Assembly: GCA_020851035.1 (NCBI GenBank)
Contig: JADZDM010000005.1
Span: 1-64,000, forward strand
Direction: 5' to 3'
From: Gemmatimonadaceae bacterium
GTDB taxonomy: Bacteria > Gemmatimonadota > Gemmatimonadetes > Gemmatimonadales > Gemmatimonadaceae
DNA length: 64,000 bases
Shown here: positions 1 to 8,517 of the stretch, in pieces
Layout: each line of letters begins with the position of its first letter
How positions within the stretch are numbered: position 1 is the first letter of the stretch
Made by a program: the position numbers and the translations under genes
Notes under the pieces: generated by a model
Told to the model about the DNA's origin: nothing
Database searches by the model: none
Seen by the model: only the letters and a program-made list of their open reading frames with translations

Positions 1-120
1 AGCTGTCCGGGCTCTGAACGATCGGTTCAGCGGCGCTCCTACTTTGCGTCGGGCTCGCCTCGCCCCGGGCGCTATCGAGCTGCCGCTTCCCCGATGATTT
101 ACCGCTGCGCTGTGACATAC
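1..120. other. Window edge, no gene seen
   Basis: No convincing coding frame lies here. A short hairpin (CTGAAC at 14-19 pairing with GTTCAG at 25-30, five-base loop) could be the terminator of a gene to the left of the window. The structured repeat starts at about 121. Confidence 0.4.
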
Positions 121-328
121 AAGGCGCAAAGGGCGCGAAGGACGCAAAGAAGAGCATGATGAATGAGGCCCCGGTGCGCGGAGTAATCCTCCATGCGCAT
201 CGGGGCCTCGTCATTGCTTTGGGAACGGCAACTGCCACCGCAGTTCCCCTCAGAATCGTCGCTCATCGAGCGCCTGACGCTCGCCCGCGGCACCGACCTC
301 TTTGCGTCCTTCGCGCCCTTTGCGCCTT
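121..328 (+). repeat. Structured interspersed repeat, copy 1
   Basis: The element is bounded by a perfect 30-bp inverted repeat: 121-150 is the reverse complement of 299-328. Inside it are two further hairpins. Hairpin A (165-209) has arms starting GAGGCCCCG and ending CGGGGCCTC, with a G-T wobble position. Hairpin B (221-248) has GGGAAC pairing with GTTCCC. A second copy lies in inverted orientation at 20801-21004. By eye about 81 of 87 bases match over the two hairpins (165-251 against 20875-20961). The right arm ends five bases before the stop codon of the PP2C gene. No reading frame in it looks coding. It could be a MITE-like mobile element or a structured RNA/terminator element; no target duplication is obvious. 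Confidence 0.8.
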
Positions 329-332
329 CGCG

Positions 333-1232
333 TCAGAGCTTCTGCTGTTCGGAAGGCGTAGACGCCTGTCGAGGGCGCCCGATGACGATCGTGATGTTGT
401 CGGTCCCGCCCGCGTCGAGCGCATCCTGCAGCAGCGCCTCGCACGCCTGCTTCGCGGACGTCATGGTGCGCAGCCGCTCGGCAATGCGCTCGTCGGACAC
501 GTGCTTGGTGAGCCCGTCGCTGCAGAGCAGGCCGACCTGGTCCCACACCTGCTCGAAACGCGTGATCACCGGCGCGGCTTCCTCGCCGCCGATCGCGCTC
601 GAGAGCACGTGCGACAGCGGCGACCGCAGCGCCTGCGTCTCCGTCAGCACGCCGGCGTCCACCAGGTCCTGCACCACCGTCTGGTCGCGCGAGATCTGGC
701 GCAGCACACCCTCGCGCAGGATGTAGCAACGGCTGTCACCCACCTGGAGCAGGTAGGCGTGCGGCCACACACCCAGCCACAGGGTCATCGTCGTGGCCAT
801 GCCACGGGCGTCCGGGTCGCCGCTCGCGCGCTCGCGCGCCACCTCCTCGTGCACCCGCATCACCGCCGTGTTCAGCGCCTGCCCGAGGTCGTTCAGGTCC
901 GCCTCGTCCGAACGGTAGAAGCACTTCGAGCAGGCCGAGACGTAGTGCAGGATCCGCTCGACCGCGTGCCGGCTCGCCTCACCCCCCATCACGCTGCTGC
1001 CCACCCCGTCGGCCACCACCGCCAGCAGCGCCATCCGGTCGCTGCTCGACTTCGCGTCCGAGGCCGGGAGGCTCGTCTGCAGCACCGACACCTCGCGCCG
1101 CAGCGACGAGATCAGGAAGTGGTCCTGGTTCTCGCTGCGCACGTTCCCCGTGTGCGTCACCCCGTGGACGTCGATCTCCGAGTCCAGCGGCTTGCGCTGC
1201 ACCGGAGCCTGCGTGGCGGACTCGGCGCTCAT
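333..1232 (-). CDS. PP2C-family serine/threonine protein phosphatase
   Basis: A 299-residue soluble Mn/Mg-dependent phosphatase that would remove phosphate from Ser/Thr of target proteins, counteracting Hanks-type kinases. The family motifs occur in order: RSENQDHF near residue 34, VADGVG near 73, GDSRCY near 160, SDGLT near 238 and GTDNITIV near 275, which together supply the metal-binding aspartates. The length is typical of the bacterial stand-alone family and there is no signal peptide or membrane segment. A 'YRSDEADLNDLGQALN' region replaces the usual loop after the second motif. No kinase gene is adjacent. The stop codon lies just outside the inverted arm of the structured repeat, so the transcript 3' end probably runs into the repeat. 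Confidence 0.9.
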   Translation of the reverse strand: MSAESATQAPVQRKPLDSEIDVHGVTHTGNVRSENQDHFLISSLRREVSVLQTSLPASDAKSSSDRMALLAVVADGVGSSVMGGEASRHAVERILHYVSACSKCFYRSDEADLNDLGQALNTAVMRVHEEVARERASGDPDARGMATTMTLWLGVWPHAYLLQVGDSRCYILREGVLRQISRDQTVVQDLVDAGVLTETQALRSPLSHVLSSAIGGEEAAPVITRFEQVWDQVGLLCSDGLTKHVSDERIAERLRTMTSAKQACEALLQDALDAGGTDNITIVIGRPRQASTPSEQQKL

Positions 1233-1299
1233 GGATGTTGGATCGTGAATGGGACGGTCATGACTGGATGATACACCCGGGGTCCGGCACTGCCGAACA

Positions 1300-1650
1300 T
1301 TACCGCGTGTGCTTGTACATCAGGTCCACCAGCTCGTCGTACATCGCCTCCGCCTCCCCGGCCCCCGACTGGATCGCGTGCGTCGCGCAGTGCTTGAGGT
1401 GGTTCCGCATCAGCTCGCGCGCCACCGCCCGCAGCGCCTCGTGCACCGACGAGATCTGCGTCAGGATGTCCGCGCAGTACCGCTCCTCCTCCACCATCTT
1501 CTGCACCCCGCGCACCTGCCCCTCGATCCGCCGCAGCCGGGCCAGGTTCCGGGCCTTGCCCTTCTCGTCCACCCCGACCGCGCGCCGTCCGCAGTGTGCG
1601 GCGTGCGCGGCCTCATCCATGGCTTCCACCGGCGCCTCCGTGTCTGTCAT
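1300..1650 (-). CDS. csoR: Copper-sensing repressor, CsoR/RcnR family
   Basis: A 116-residue all-helical metalloregulator. In this family apo-protein represses the copper efflux operon and Cu(I) binding releases it. The Cu(I) ligand set is present in CsoR spacing: Cys in EERYCADIL, then His and Cys in NHLKHC (H-x3-C), matching the C-H-C set of CsoR rather than the nickel set of RcnR. The core [14 protein letters not shown] is typical. The N-terminal 30 residues are variable and add an HAAHC stretch. The start overlaps the copA stop by four bases (ATGA), so it is the third gene of copZ-copA-csoR and is probably autoregulated through the operon promoter. Confidence 0.92.
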   Translation of the reverse strand: MTDTEAPVEAMDEAAHAAHCGRRAVGVDEKGKARNLARLRRIEGQVRGVQKMVEEERYCADILTQISSVHEALRAVARELMRNHLKHCATHAIQSGAGEAEAMYDELVDLMYKHTR

Positions 1651-4073
1651 TGCCGCCGCAGCCGCAGGCTGTTCGTGACCACCGAGAACGAGCTGAACGC
1701 CATCGCACCGCTCGCCAGCACGGGGCTCAGCAGCACCCCGAACGCCGGGTAGAGCACCCCGGCAGCGACCGGGATCCCGATCACGTTGTAGACGAACGCC
1801 CAGAACAGGTTCTGCCGCATCGTCCGCATCGTCGCGCGCGACAGCGCGATCGCCCGCAGCACCCCCGGCAGCCCCGCCCCCATCAATGCGATGTCCGCCG
1901 CCTCGATCGCCACGTCGGTCCCGGTGCCGATCGCGATCCCGACATCCGCCTGCACCAGCGCCGGCGCGTCGTTCACGCCATCGCCCACCATCGCCACCAC
2001 TGCACCGCTGCGCTGCTCCCGGGCCACGGCATCCACCTTCCCCGCCGGCAGCACCCCCGCGATCACGCGGGTGATCCCCACCTCGCGCGCCACGGCCTGC
2101 GCCGTCTGCTCGTTGTCGCCCGTCAGCATCACCACCTGCAGCCCCAGGCGCTGCAGCGACGCGATCGCCCCCGCCGATTCCGCGCGCACGCGATCCGCCA
2201 CCGCGATCACGCCGACCTGCTCCAGGTCGCGCAGCACATGCACCACCGTCTTCGCCTGCGTCGCAAGGCCGTCCGCGATCACGGCCATCGCATGATCCGG
2301 CACGGTGTGTTCCTCGACCATGACGTCGTTCCCGACCAGGACGAAGTGGTCACCGAGCATGGCGCTCGCACCACGACCCGTGTGCGACTCGAAGGCCGTG
2401 GCCGCCGTGAGGGTCAGGCCGCGCTCGGATGCCGCACGCACGATGGCACCCGCGACCGGATGTTCACTCTGCGACTCGATCGACGCCGCGAGCGCCAGGA
2501 TCTCATCGCTGGTCCATGCCGAACCCGGGACCGGAACCACGTCCGTCACCGCCGGCCGCCCCTCGGTGATCGTCCCCGTCTTGTCCAGCACCACGGTCGT
2601 GATCGACCCCGCCCGCTGCAGCGCCTCGCCCCCCTTGATCAGCACCCCCGACTCGGCGCCGCGCCCCGTCGCCACCATCACCGCCGTCGGCACCGCCAGC
2701 CCCATCGCACACGGGCACGCGATGATCAGCACCGCCACCGCCGCCGCGAACGCGCGCACCGTCGCCGCACCGGTGCCGGCATCTGCCCGCAGCAGCACCG
2801 CGAACCACACCGCGAACGTCAGCACCGAGAGCGCCATCACCGTCGGCACGAACACCGCGCTGATGCGGTCCGCCAGCCCCTGGATCGGCGCCCGTGACGC
2901 CTGCGCGTCACGCATGAGCATCATGATCTGCGCCAGCACGCTGCGGGTGCCCAGCGTCGTGGCGCGGTAGCGGAAGGCGCCCGAGGCGTTGATCGTCCCG
3001 CCGATCACGCGGTCGCCCGGCCCCTTCGCCACTGGCATCGACTCCCCCGTCAGCATGCTTTCGTCCACCGCACTGCTGCCGCTCTCGATCACGCCGTCCA
3101 CCGGCAGCCGCTCGCCTGGCCGGATCACCACCAGGTCGTGCACGCGCACGTCCGCAAGCGCGAGCTCCACCTCCGTCTCGCCGCCCTCGGGGGTCGGCCG
3201 CATCACCCGCGCCGTCGCCGGCCGCAGCGAGGCCAGCGAGCGCAGTGCCTCCGACGTCTGGCGCGTGGCGCGCGCCTCGAACATCCGTCCCGTCAGCACC
3301 AGCGCGATGATGAAGATCACCGCCTCGAAGTACACGTCCGCCGCCACGCCATGTGACGTGAACAGCGACGGCGTGAGGGTCGCGAGGGTCGAGTAGGTGA
3401 ACGCGGCCAGTGTCCCCACGGCGACGAGTGTGTTCATGTCGGCGGCACCGTGGCGCAATGCGGCCCACGCGTTCACGTAGAACTGCCGGCCTGCCCACGC
3501 CATCACCGCGACGGTCATCACGAGCAGCAACCAGGTGAGTAGCGGCGCCGGGATGGCGTACAGCCACGGCAGCGCGCGCTCCAGCACCGGCGAGATCGAC
3601 CGCATCACCCAGTGCATGAACGGGTCCGCCACGACGCCCATGCCCGCATGGTCGTTCACCGCCATCAGGGGCATCGAGGCCCCCATCGCGATCGCACCGG
3701 CGATGCCGCTCAGGATCGCCCGGGTGCGCAGCGCATCGTATTCGTGTGTCGTGGTCGCATCGCGCGCCGCCAGCTGCGCCACCACGTCGTCGTCCACCGC
3801 CGGCAGCTCGGCGCCGTACCCGGTCTTCACCACCACATGCACCAGGTCCGATGGCGAGGACACGGCCGGGTCGTACGTGACCGTTGCGCTGCCCATCAGC
3901 AGGTTCACGCTCGCGTCGCGCACGCCCGGCGCACGCGTGAGCTGGCGCTGCACGCGGCTCTGGCAGGCGGCGCACGTCATGCCGGTCACCGGCAGCGTCA
4001 CCGTCTGTGTCGCCGCCGGCGCCGCACCGCCCTCAGCCGGCGAGCCCTCCGCCGGCACCAGCACCTCAGGCAT
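1647..4073 (-). CDS. copA: Copper-exporting P1B-type ATPase
   Basis: An 808-residue inner-membrane pump that uses ATP to export Cu(I). An N-terminal HMA domain carries GMTCAAC (residues 31-37). About eight membrane segments follow, with the translocation motif ACPCAMG near 451-457. The phosphorylation site DKTGT is near 496, TGDN in the P domain, and [10 protein letters not shown] near 696. A single HMA domain and this length are usual for CopA. The start is the ATG inside the 3' end of copZ (8-bp overlap), and the gene ends in a 4-bp overlap with csoR, so the three genes look translationally coupled. It probably receives copper from the CopZ-like protein. Confidence 0.96.
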   Translation of the reverse strand: MPEVLVPAEGSPAEGGAAPAATQTVTLPVTGMTCAACQSRVQRQLTRAPGVRDASVNLLMGSATVTYDPAVSSPSDLVHVVVKTGYGAELPAVDDDVVAQLAARDATTTHEYDALRTRAILSGIAGAIAMGASMPLMAVNDHAGMGVVADPFMHWVMRSISPVLERALPWLYAIPAPLLTWLLLVMTVAVMAWAGRQFYVNAWAALRHGAADMNTLVAVGTLAAFTYSTLATLTPSLFTSHGVAADVYFEAVIFIIALVLTGRMFEARATRQTSEALRSLASLRPATARVMRPTPEGGETEVELALADVRVHDLVVIRPGERLPVDGVIESGSSAVDESMLTGESMPVAKGPGDRVIGGTINASGAFRYRATTLGTRSVLAQIMMLMRDAQASRAPIQGLADRISAVFVPTVMALSVLTFAVWFAVLLRADAGTGAATVRAFAAAVAVLIIACPCAMGLAVPTAVMVATGRGAESGVLIKGGEALQRAGSITTVVLDKTGTITEGRPAVTDVVPVPGSAWTSDEILALAASIESQSEHPVAGAIVRAASERGLTLTAATAFESHTGRGASAMLGDHFVLVGNDVMVEEHTVPDHAMAVIADGLATQAKTVVHVLRDLEQVGVIAVADRVRAESAGAIASLQRLGLQVVMLTGDNEQTAQAVAREVGITRVIAGVLPAGKVDAVAREQRSGAVVAMVGDGVNDAPALVQADVGIAIGTGTDVAIEAADIALMGAGLPGVLRAIALSRATMRTMRQNLFWAFVYNVIGIPVAAGVLYPAFGVLLSPVLASGAMAFSSFSVVTNSLRLRRQ

Positions 4074-4311
4074 CCGGCGCGGGCGGCGGCGCCACGTTCA
4101 GCACCCGTCCCTTCACCACGTCGAACCCTGCCTCGTCGATCGCCGCCTCGGCCGCGGCCAGCGCCCCGCTCCCCGCCTCGAACGCCACCGCCGCCGCACC
4201 GATCTCCACCGTCTCCACCTGCAGCCCCGGGACCTCGCCCAGCGCCTTCTGCACCGCCGAGACGCAGTGCGCGCAGCTCATGCCCGAGATGCGGATCGTC
4301 GCCGTTTCCAT
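4066..4311 (-). CDS. copZ: Heavy-metal-associated domain protein, CopZ-like copper chaperone
   Basis: An 81-residue cytosolic protein that is one HMA domain. Family members carry Cu(I) by the two cysteines of the MxCxxC loop and hand it to CopA and CsoR. The motif GMSCAHC lies at residues 10-16. The frame is open for 62 codons further upstream, but that extension encodes the tandem leader repeat and is not HMA-like, so I chose the ATG preceded by GGGAG. The gene overlaps copA by 8 bp. The tail VAPPPAPDA is a short flexible end. Confidence 0.85.
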   Translation of the reverse strand: METATIRISGMSCAHCVSAVQKALGEVPGLQVETVEIGAAAVAFEAGSGALAAAEAAIDEAGFDVVKGRVLNVAPPPAPDA

Positions 4312-4437
4312 GTCTCCCTCCCGTGTCAGCCTGACTCTGTCCCCTTTGCCACCATCCGACTCAGAGTCACTCGCACGCATGTCTCCCTCCCATGTCGGCC
4401 TGACTCTGTCCCCTTTGCCCCCATCCGACTCAGAGTC
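4310..4437 (-). repeat. Tandem 59-bp repeat in the copZ leader
   Basis: Two near-identical 59-bp units lie at 4310-4368 and 4379-4437, separated by 10 bp (69-bp period, three mismatches by eye). Each contains an inverted pair TGACTCTG/CAGAGTC(A) (4332-4339 with 4362-4369; 4401-4408 with 4431-4437), so the leader of the copper operon would carry two identical hairpins. The last bases of the first unit supply the copZ ribosome-binding site. The GACTCTGTCCCC core resembles REP-type elements found in many genomes. Confidence 0.75.
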
Positions 4438-4455
4438 GTTCCCGAAGCCGGAATA

Positions 4456-4486
4456 CGAATATAGGGGGTGGGGGTATCCCCGCCAG
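4456..4486 (-). promoter_or_regulatory. Candidate copper operon promoter and CsoR operator
   Basis: Read on the minus strand, a TATATT -10-like hexamer (4458-4463) is preceded by a C-rich tract, ATACCCCCACCCCC (about 4462-4475), flanked by GGGG. CsoR sites in other bacteria are G/C-tract boxes of the TACCCC...GGGGTA type placed in the spacer of the promoter, so position and composition fit, but the symmetry here is imperfect. There is no good -35. The site lies about 150 bp before the copZ start. Confidence 0.4.
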
Positions 4487-4550
4487 CCGCCCTGCACGTG
4501 CCTTCACATGCCCCCGAGATCGCCACCCCCCGTCACGGAACCGCCCTGAC

Positions 4551-5897
4551 TCACGGCTTGGATGGCAGCTGTAACGTCTTCCGCTCCACATCCTGGCGGA
4601 CGCCGGCCGCCTCCTGCCGCGGCACGAGCGGCGGCGGCGGCGGCACGACCACGCCCCGCCCTTCGCTGGCGACAATCCGGCGCGCCTCCGCCAGACCCGC
4701 CTCGAAGATCGGGTCGGTCGCGCCACCCAGCGGCCCCGCCCACGAGACGCGGACGTCCGGCTCGAGGCGCCGCAGCTCGAGGCGCTGGTACGTGCCCCAG
4801 GACGGTTTCTGCGGCAGCATCAGCATCATCCCGTGCCCCACGCGCCGCTCGCCCGACGGCAGCACCGCGCCCGCGGACGCCTCGCCGACGATCCGTGCCA
4901 CCCCACGCGCGCGGAGCCCATCGGCCAGCATCTCCTTGGCGCTCCGCGTCTGGCGGTCCTGCAGCAGCACCACGGTGCCGCGATAGCGCTGGTGCGACCC
5001 GGGCGTGAGTGTCTCCACCATGCTCGTCGCGAGCCCGCCATCACCACCACGGCCGCGCAGGTCGAGCACCAGGGCGTCGATCCCCGCGAGTGGCCCGGAA
5101 AGGAGCCGGTTCAGCCAGTCGTGCAGGCGAAAGTGCATGTACCACAGGTGGACGTACCCCACCCGCAGGCCATCCGCCTCGATCACCTCCACGCTCGACT
5201 GCGTCGCCTCCAGCGCACTGTATCGCTCGGCGACGACCGTGACGTCTGCGATCGAGTCGCGCGACACCCGGACCGTGAAGCGACACTCGTTCACCAGGTC
5301 CACACGCAGCGGATGCACCGGCGGATCGATGGAGTCGGGCAGGAAGGCGTCGTCGGTGCTGTAGTCCAGTACTGGACTCGAGTCCGGCACGAAGCCGTTG
5401 ACCCGCACCACTTCATCCCAGGCCCGGATGCCGGCACGATGCGCCGGCCCATCGTTCAGCACCATCGTGGCATACCACCGCCCCTGCCAGCGCAGCAGCT
5501 GCATGCCGAACATCTCCTCGCGCTCACCACGCAACGCGCGATCCAGCGTGCGGTAGGCCGTCGCGCTGCTCAGCCCCAGATGGCTCGCCGGGATCACGGC
5601 CAGCATCGCCTTCACCACGGCCACTTCGTCGCCGAACGTCTGCGCGGCGGCCGCGGCGGCCGCATGCTCCTGGAGCACGGGCTCCACGATGCCGCGACGC
5701 ACGCCGCTGTCCGGCCAGTCACGCTTCAGCACCACCGCGACGCTGTCGTACAGCCCCACCCGCGGCGCACTCCCTGCCGGTGGCGACGGCATCGCATCGC
5801 GCGCCACGGACGGCGTCAGCCGGGGTTCGAGCGGCTGCTGCCCGAGGAGCAAGACCGGGACGAGCACCGCGGGCAACACGCGCAGGATCAATCGCAT
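4551..5897 (-). CDS. Secreted S41-family peptidase-like protein
   Basis: A 448-residue protein with a signal peptide (MRLILRVLPAVLVPVLLLG, then QQ). A middle region around 'MVLNDGPAHRAGIRAWDEVVRVNG' (about residues 145-170) is PDZ-like. The C-terminal half has the tail-specific protease fold: VGYVHLWYMHF, then DALVLDLRGRGGDGG, and GEASAGAVLPSG. The catalytic Ser of S41 is normally in a G-x-S-A-S/A-A context; SAGA here keeps a serine but is not the classical site, so activity is uncertain. The open frame continues far upstream to about 7856, but that part is antisense to the transporter gene, so I start at the ATG before the signal peptide. It is divergent from the MFS gene (90-bp gap). Confidence 0.8.
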   Translation of the reverse strand: MRLILRVLPAVLVPVLLLGQQPLEPRLTPSVARDAMPSPPAGSAPRVGLYDSVAVVLKRDWPDSGVRRGIVEPVLQEHAAAAAAAQTFGDEVAVVKAMLAVIPASHLGLSSATAYRTLDRALRGEREEMFGMQLLRWQGRWYATMVLNDGPAHRAGIRAWDEVVRVNGFVPDSSPVLDYSTDDAFLPDSIDPPVHPLRVDLVNECRFTVRVSRDSIADVTVVAERYSALEATQSSVEVIEADGLRVGYVHLWYMHFRLHDWLNRLLSGPLAGIDALVLDLRGRGGDGGLATSMVETLTPGSHQRYRGTVVLLQDRQTRSAKEMLADGLRARGVARIVGEASAGAVLPSGERRVGHGMMLMLPQKPSWGTYQRLELRRLEPDVRVSWAGPLGGATDPIFEAGLAEARRIVASEGRGVVVPPPPPLVPRQEAAGVRQDVERKTLQLPSKP

Positions 5898-5987
5898 ATC
5901 GACACAAACTACAACGGCCGACCGGCGTCCACGCGACCCGCGTCGCCAGCGCCGCAGTGCTATCGTAGGGACAACCCCGGATCTCCG

Positions 5988-7322
5988 ATGCCTACGCTCC
6001 TCGACCGCCAGCACGCCATCGCCCCGCCCGGCTTCAACCGCTGGCGCGTTCCACCCGCCGCCCTCGCCATTCACCTCTGCATCGGCCAGGCGTACGCCTT
6101 CTCCGTCTTCTCCCTCCCGCTCTCGAAAGCCATCGGCCTCACCGCCGCCGCCCCCGGGGACTGGAAGGTCAGCACCATCGGCTGGGTCTTCTCCACCGCC
6201 ATCGTCTTCCTCGGCCTCTCCGCCGCCCTCTTCGGGGCCTGGCTCGAACGCGTCGGCCCGCGCGCCGCGATGTTCGTCGCCACCCTCTGCTTCACCAGCG
6301 GGCTCGCCATCGGCGCCGCCGGCATCGCCACGCACCAGTTCTGGCTCCTCCTCGTCGGCTACGGCGCCATCGGCGGCATCGGCCTCGGCATCGGCTACAT
6401 CTCGCCCGTCTCCACCCTCATCCGGTGGTTCCCCGACCGCCCCGGCATGGCCACCGGACTCGCCATCATGGGCTTCGGCGGCGGCGCCATCATCGCCTCG
6501 CCACTCTCCGTGAAGCTGATGGCGTTCTACCGCTCGCCGACCTCCAACGGCATCGCTGCCACCTTCCTCACCCTCGCGATCATCTACTTCGCCGTGATGA
6601 TGTTCGGCGCCTTCACCGTGCGCGTCCCCGCCACCGACTGGCAGCCGTCCGGTGCCATCGCACATCGCGTCGCGCGCGGCACCCGGGCCCCGTCGGGCAT
6701 GCCGGTGGGCGACGCCGTCCGCACCCCCGCCTTCTGGCTGCTCTGGACCATGCTCTGCGTGAACGTCACCGCGGGCATCGGCGTCCTCGGCCAGGCCTCG
6801 GCCATGATCCAGGAGATGTTCCCAGGACGCATCACCGTGCCACAGGCCGCCAGCTTCGTGGTGCTGCTCAGCATCTCGAACCTCGTCGGCCGCTTCGCCT
6901 GGTCGTCCCTCTCCGACCACATCGGCCGCCGTGCCACCTACGGCACCTTCTTCGCGCTCGGCGCCGTGCTCTACGCCTGCGTGCCGGCCATCGGCCGCAG
7001 CGGCAGCATCGTGCTCTTCATCGCGGCGTACGCCATCATCCTCACCATGTATGGCGGCGGCTTCGCCACGATCCCCGCCTACCTCCGCGACCGCTTCGGA
7101 ACCCTCCAGGTCGGCGCCATCCACGGACGGCTGCTCACCGCCTGGTCCGTGGCCGGTGTGCTCGGGCCGGTGCTCGTGAACTACATCCGCGAGTACCAGA
7201 TCAGTCGCGGTGTGCCGAAAGCCGACGCGTACAGCGTCACCATGTACCTGATGGCCGTCCTCCTGCTCGTCGGGCTCGCCGCCACCGCCGCCCTCAAGCC
7301 CCTTCCGCACGGGGAGCACTGA
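5988..7322 (+). CDS. OFA-type major facilitator transporter
   Basis: A 444-residue inner-membrane protein with about 12 hydrophobic segments and no signal peptide. The first helix region 'ALAIHLCIGQAYAFSVFSLPL' and 'GWVFSTAIVFLGLSAALFGAW' are typical of the oxalate:formate antiporter (OFA) branch, which exchanges small carboxylates; 'PVSTLIRWFPDRPGMATG' and 'GRFAWSSLSDHIGRRATY' are also conserved there. The actual substrate cannot be read from the sequence. The ATG at 5988 begins the family-like N-terminus; the frame is open upstream only as antisense to the S41 gene. It is 120 bp upstream of deoC on the same strand. Confidence 0.88.
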   Translation: MPTLLDRQHAIAPPGFNRWRVPPAALAIHLCIGQAYAFSVFSLPLSKAIGLTAAAPGDWKVSTIGWVFSTAIVFLGLSAALFGAWLERVGPRAAMFVATLCFTSGLAIGAAGIATHQFWLLLVGYGAIGGIGLGIGYISPVSTLIRWFPDRPGMATGLAIMGFGGGAIIASPLSVKLMAFYRSPTSNGIAATFLTLAIIYFAVMMFGAFTVRVPATDWQPSGAIAHRVARGTRAPSGMPVGDAVRTPAFWLLWTMLCVNVTAGIGVLGQASAMIQEMFPGRITVPQAASFVVLLSISNLVGRFAWSSLSDHIGRRATYGTFFALGAVLYACVPAIGRSGSIVLFIAAYAIILTMYGGGFATIPAYLRDRFGTLQVGAIHGRLLTAWSVAGVLGPVLVNYIREYQISRGVPKADAYSVTMYLMAVLLLVGLAATAALKPLPHGEH

Positions 7323-7442
7323 CCCGCGCCCGGCGGGTCGCCCCGCGTCTCCTCGGGCCCTAACTTGCGGCTCCACGGAACAGCCCTGCCGTCGCTCCAC
7401 GTCGGCGGCCCGCGCTGCTCCCTCGCGCCGCAGGTGCACCAC

Positions 7443-8498
7443 ATGACGCTGGGCAACCGACCGACCCCATCCGCCGCGCCGACCACCGCTGCCGCACCGT
7501 CGCGACCCACCCTCGTCAGGCCCACCGGACCCGCCCCGATCGGCGACCACGTCGACCGCAATCCCGGCACCCCGCTCGACCTCGACGTCGTCCGCGCCAT
7601 CCGCGTCAACCGCAGCGCCGTCGAACGCCGCGCCGCCACCATCCCCACGCGGCGCACCGTCAAGAAGGAATGGCAGGCCGCATGGCTCCTGCGCGCCATC
7701 ACCTGCATGGACCTCACGACGCTCTCCGGTGACGACACCCCGGGCAACGTCCGCCGCCTCTGCGCCAAGGCCCGCCACCCGCTCCGCGACGACATCTCCG
7801 CCGCACTCGGCGTCCAGCACCTGCGCATCACCACCGGCGCGGTCTGCGTCTACCACAGCCTCGTCCCCACCGCCGTCGAGGCCCTCGCCGGCAGCGGCAT
7901 CCCCGTCGCCGCCGTCTCCACCGGCTTCCCCGCCGGCCTGTCACCCATCGAGACGCGCATCGCCGAGATCAAGGCGAGCGTCGCCGCGGGCGCCCAGGAG
8001 ATCGATATCGTCGTCACCCGCGCGCATGTGCTCACCGGCAACTGGCACGCGCTGTACGACGAGGTGAAGCGCTTTCGCGAGGCCTGCGGCGACGCCCACA
8101 TGAAGACCATCCTCGCCACCGGCGAGCTGGCCACGATGACCAATGTCGCCCGCGCCAGCATGGTCGCCATGCAGGCCGGCAGCGACTTCATCAAGACCAG
8201 CACCGGCAAGGAACCCGAGAACGCCACCCTCCCCGTCGGCCTGGTCATGGTCCGGATGATCCGCGCCTACCGCGAGCACACCGGCCACGTCGTCGGCTTC
8301 AAGCCCGCCGGCGGCATCCGCGCCGCCAAGGGCTCGCTCGACTGGCTCGCCCTGATGAAGGAAGAACTCGGCGATCGCTGGCTCCGCCCCGACCTCTTCC
8401 GCTTCGGCGCCAGCGGCCTGCTCACGGACATCGAACGCCAGCTCGAACACTTCATCACTGGTCGCTACGCCGCAGCGTACCGCCAGCCGATGCCGTGA
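7443..8498 (+). CDS. deoC: Deoxyribose-phosphate aldolase
   Basis: A 351-residue class I aldolase that splits 2-deoxyribose 5-phosphate into glyceraldehyde 3-phosphate and acetaldehyde in deoxynucleoside catabolism. Visible motifs: MDLTTLSGDDTPGNV, VSTGFPAG, EIDIVVTR, and DFIKTSTGKEPENA. The Schiff-base lysine lies in one of the conserved contexts FIKTSTGK or VGFKPAGGI. Compared with the ~220-260-residue E. coli form it has an N-terminal extension of about 90 residues, as seen in longer DeoC variants. The ATG at 7443 is preferred over the longer frame. It is followed after 19 bp by the aldehyde dehydrogenase gene, which would remove the acetaldehyde. Confidence 0.93.
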   Translation: MTLGNRPTPSAAPTTAAAPSRPTLVRPTGPAPIGDHVDRNPGTPLDLDVVRAIRVNRSAVERRAATIPTRRTVKKEWQAAWLLRAITCMDLTTLSGDDTPGNVRRLCAKARHPLRDDISAALGVQHLRITTGAVCVYHSLVPTAVEALAGSGIPVAAVSTGFPAGLSPIETRIAEIKASVAAGAQEIDIVVTRAHVLTGNWHALYDEVKRFREACGDAHMKTILATGELATMTNVARASMVAMQAGSDFIKTSTGKEPENATLPVGLVMVRMIRAYREHTGHVVGFKPAGGIRAAKGSLDWLALMKEELGDRWLRPDLFRFGASGLLTDIERQLEHFITGRYAAAYRQPMP

Positions 8499-8517
8499 CC
8501 CACAGCACCCAGCACAC

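Noticed and set aside
1596-2897. Plus-strand Arg/His-rich frame of 433 codons
   Set aside because: Antisense shadow of copA; composition (Arg, His, Pro) is typical of a GC-rich complement frame and no domain is visible.
4310-4437. Tandem 59-bp units as a CRISPR array or insertion sequence
   Set aside because: Only two units, separated by 10 bp, with no spacer structure and no transposase.
5898-7856. N-terminal extension of the minus-strand S41 frame to about 7856
   Set aside because: It is antisense to the well-supported transporter and deoC genes, is very Gly/Glu/Arg-rich and has no domain; the real start is just before the signal peptide at 5897.
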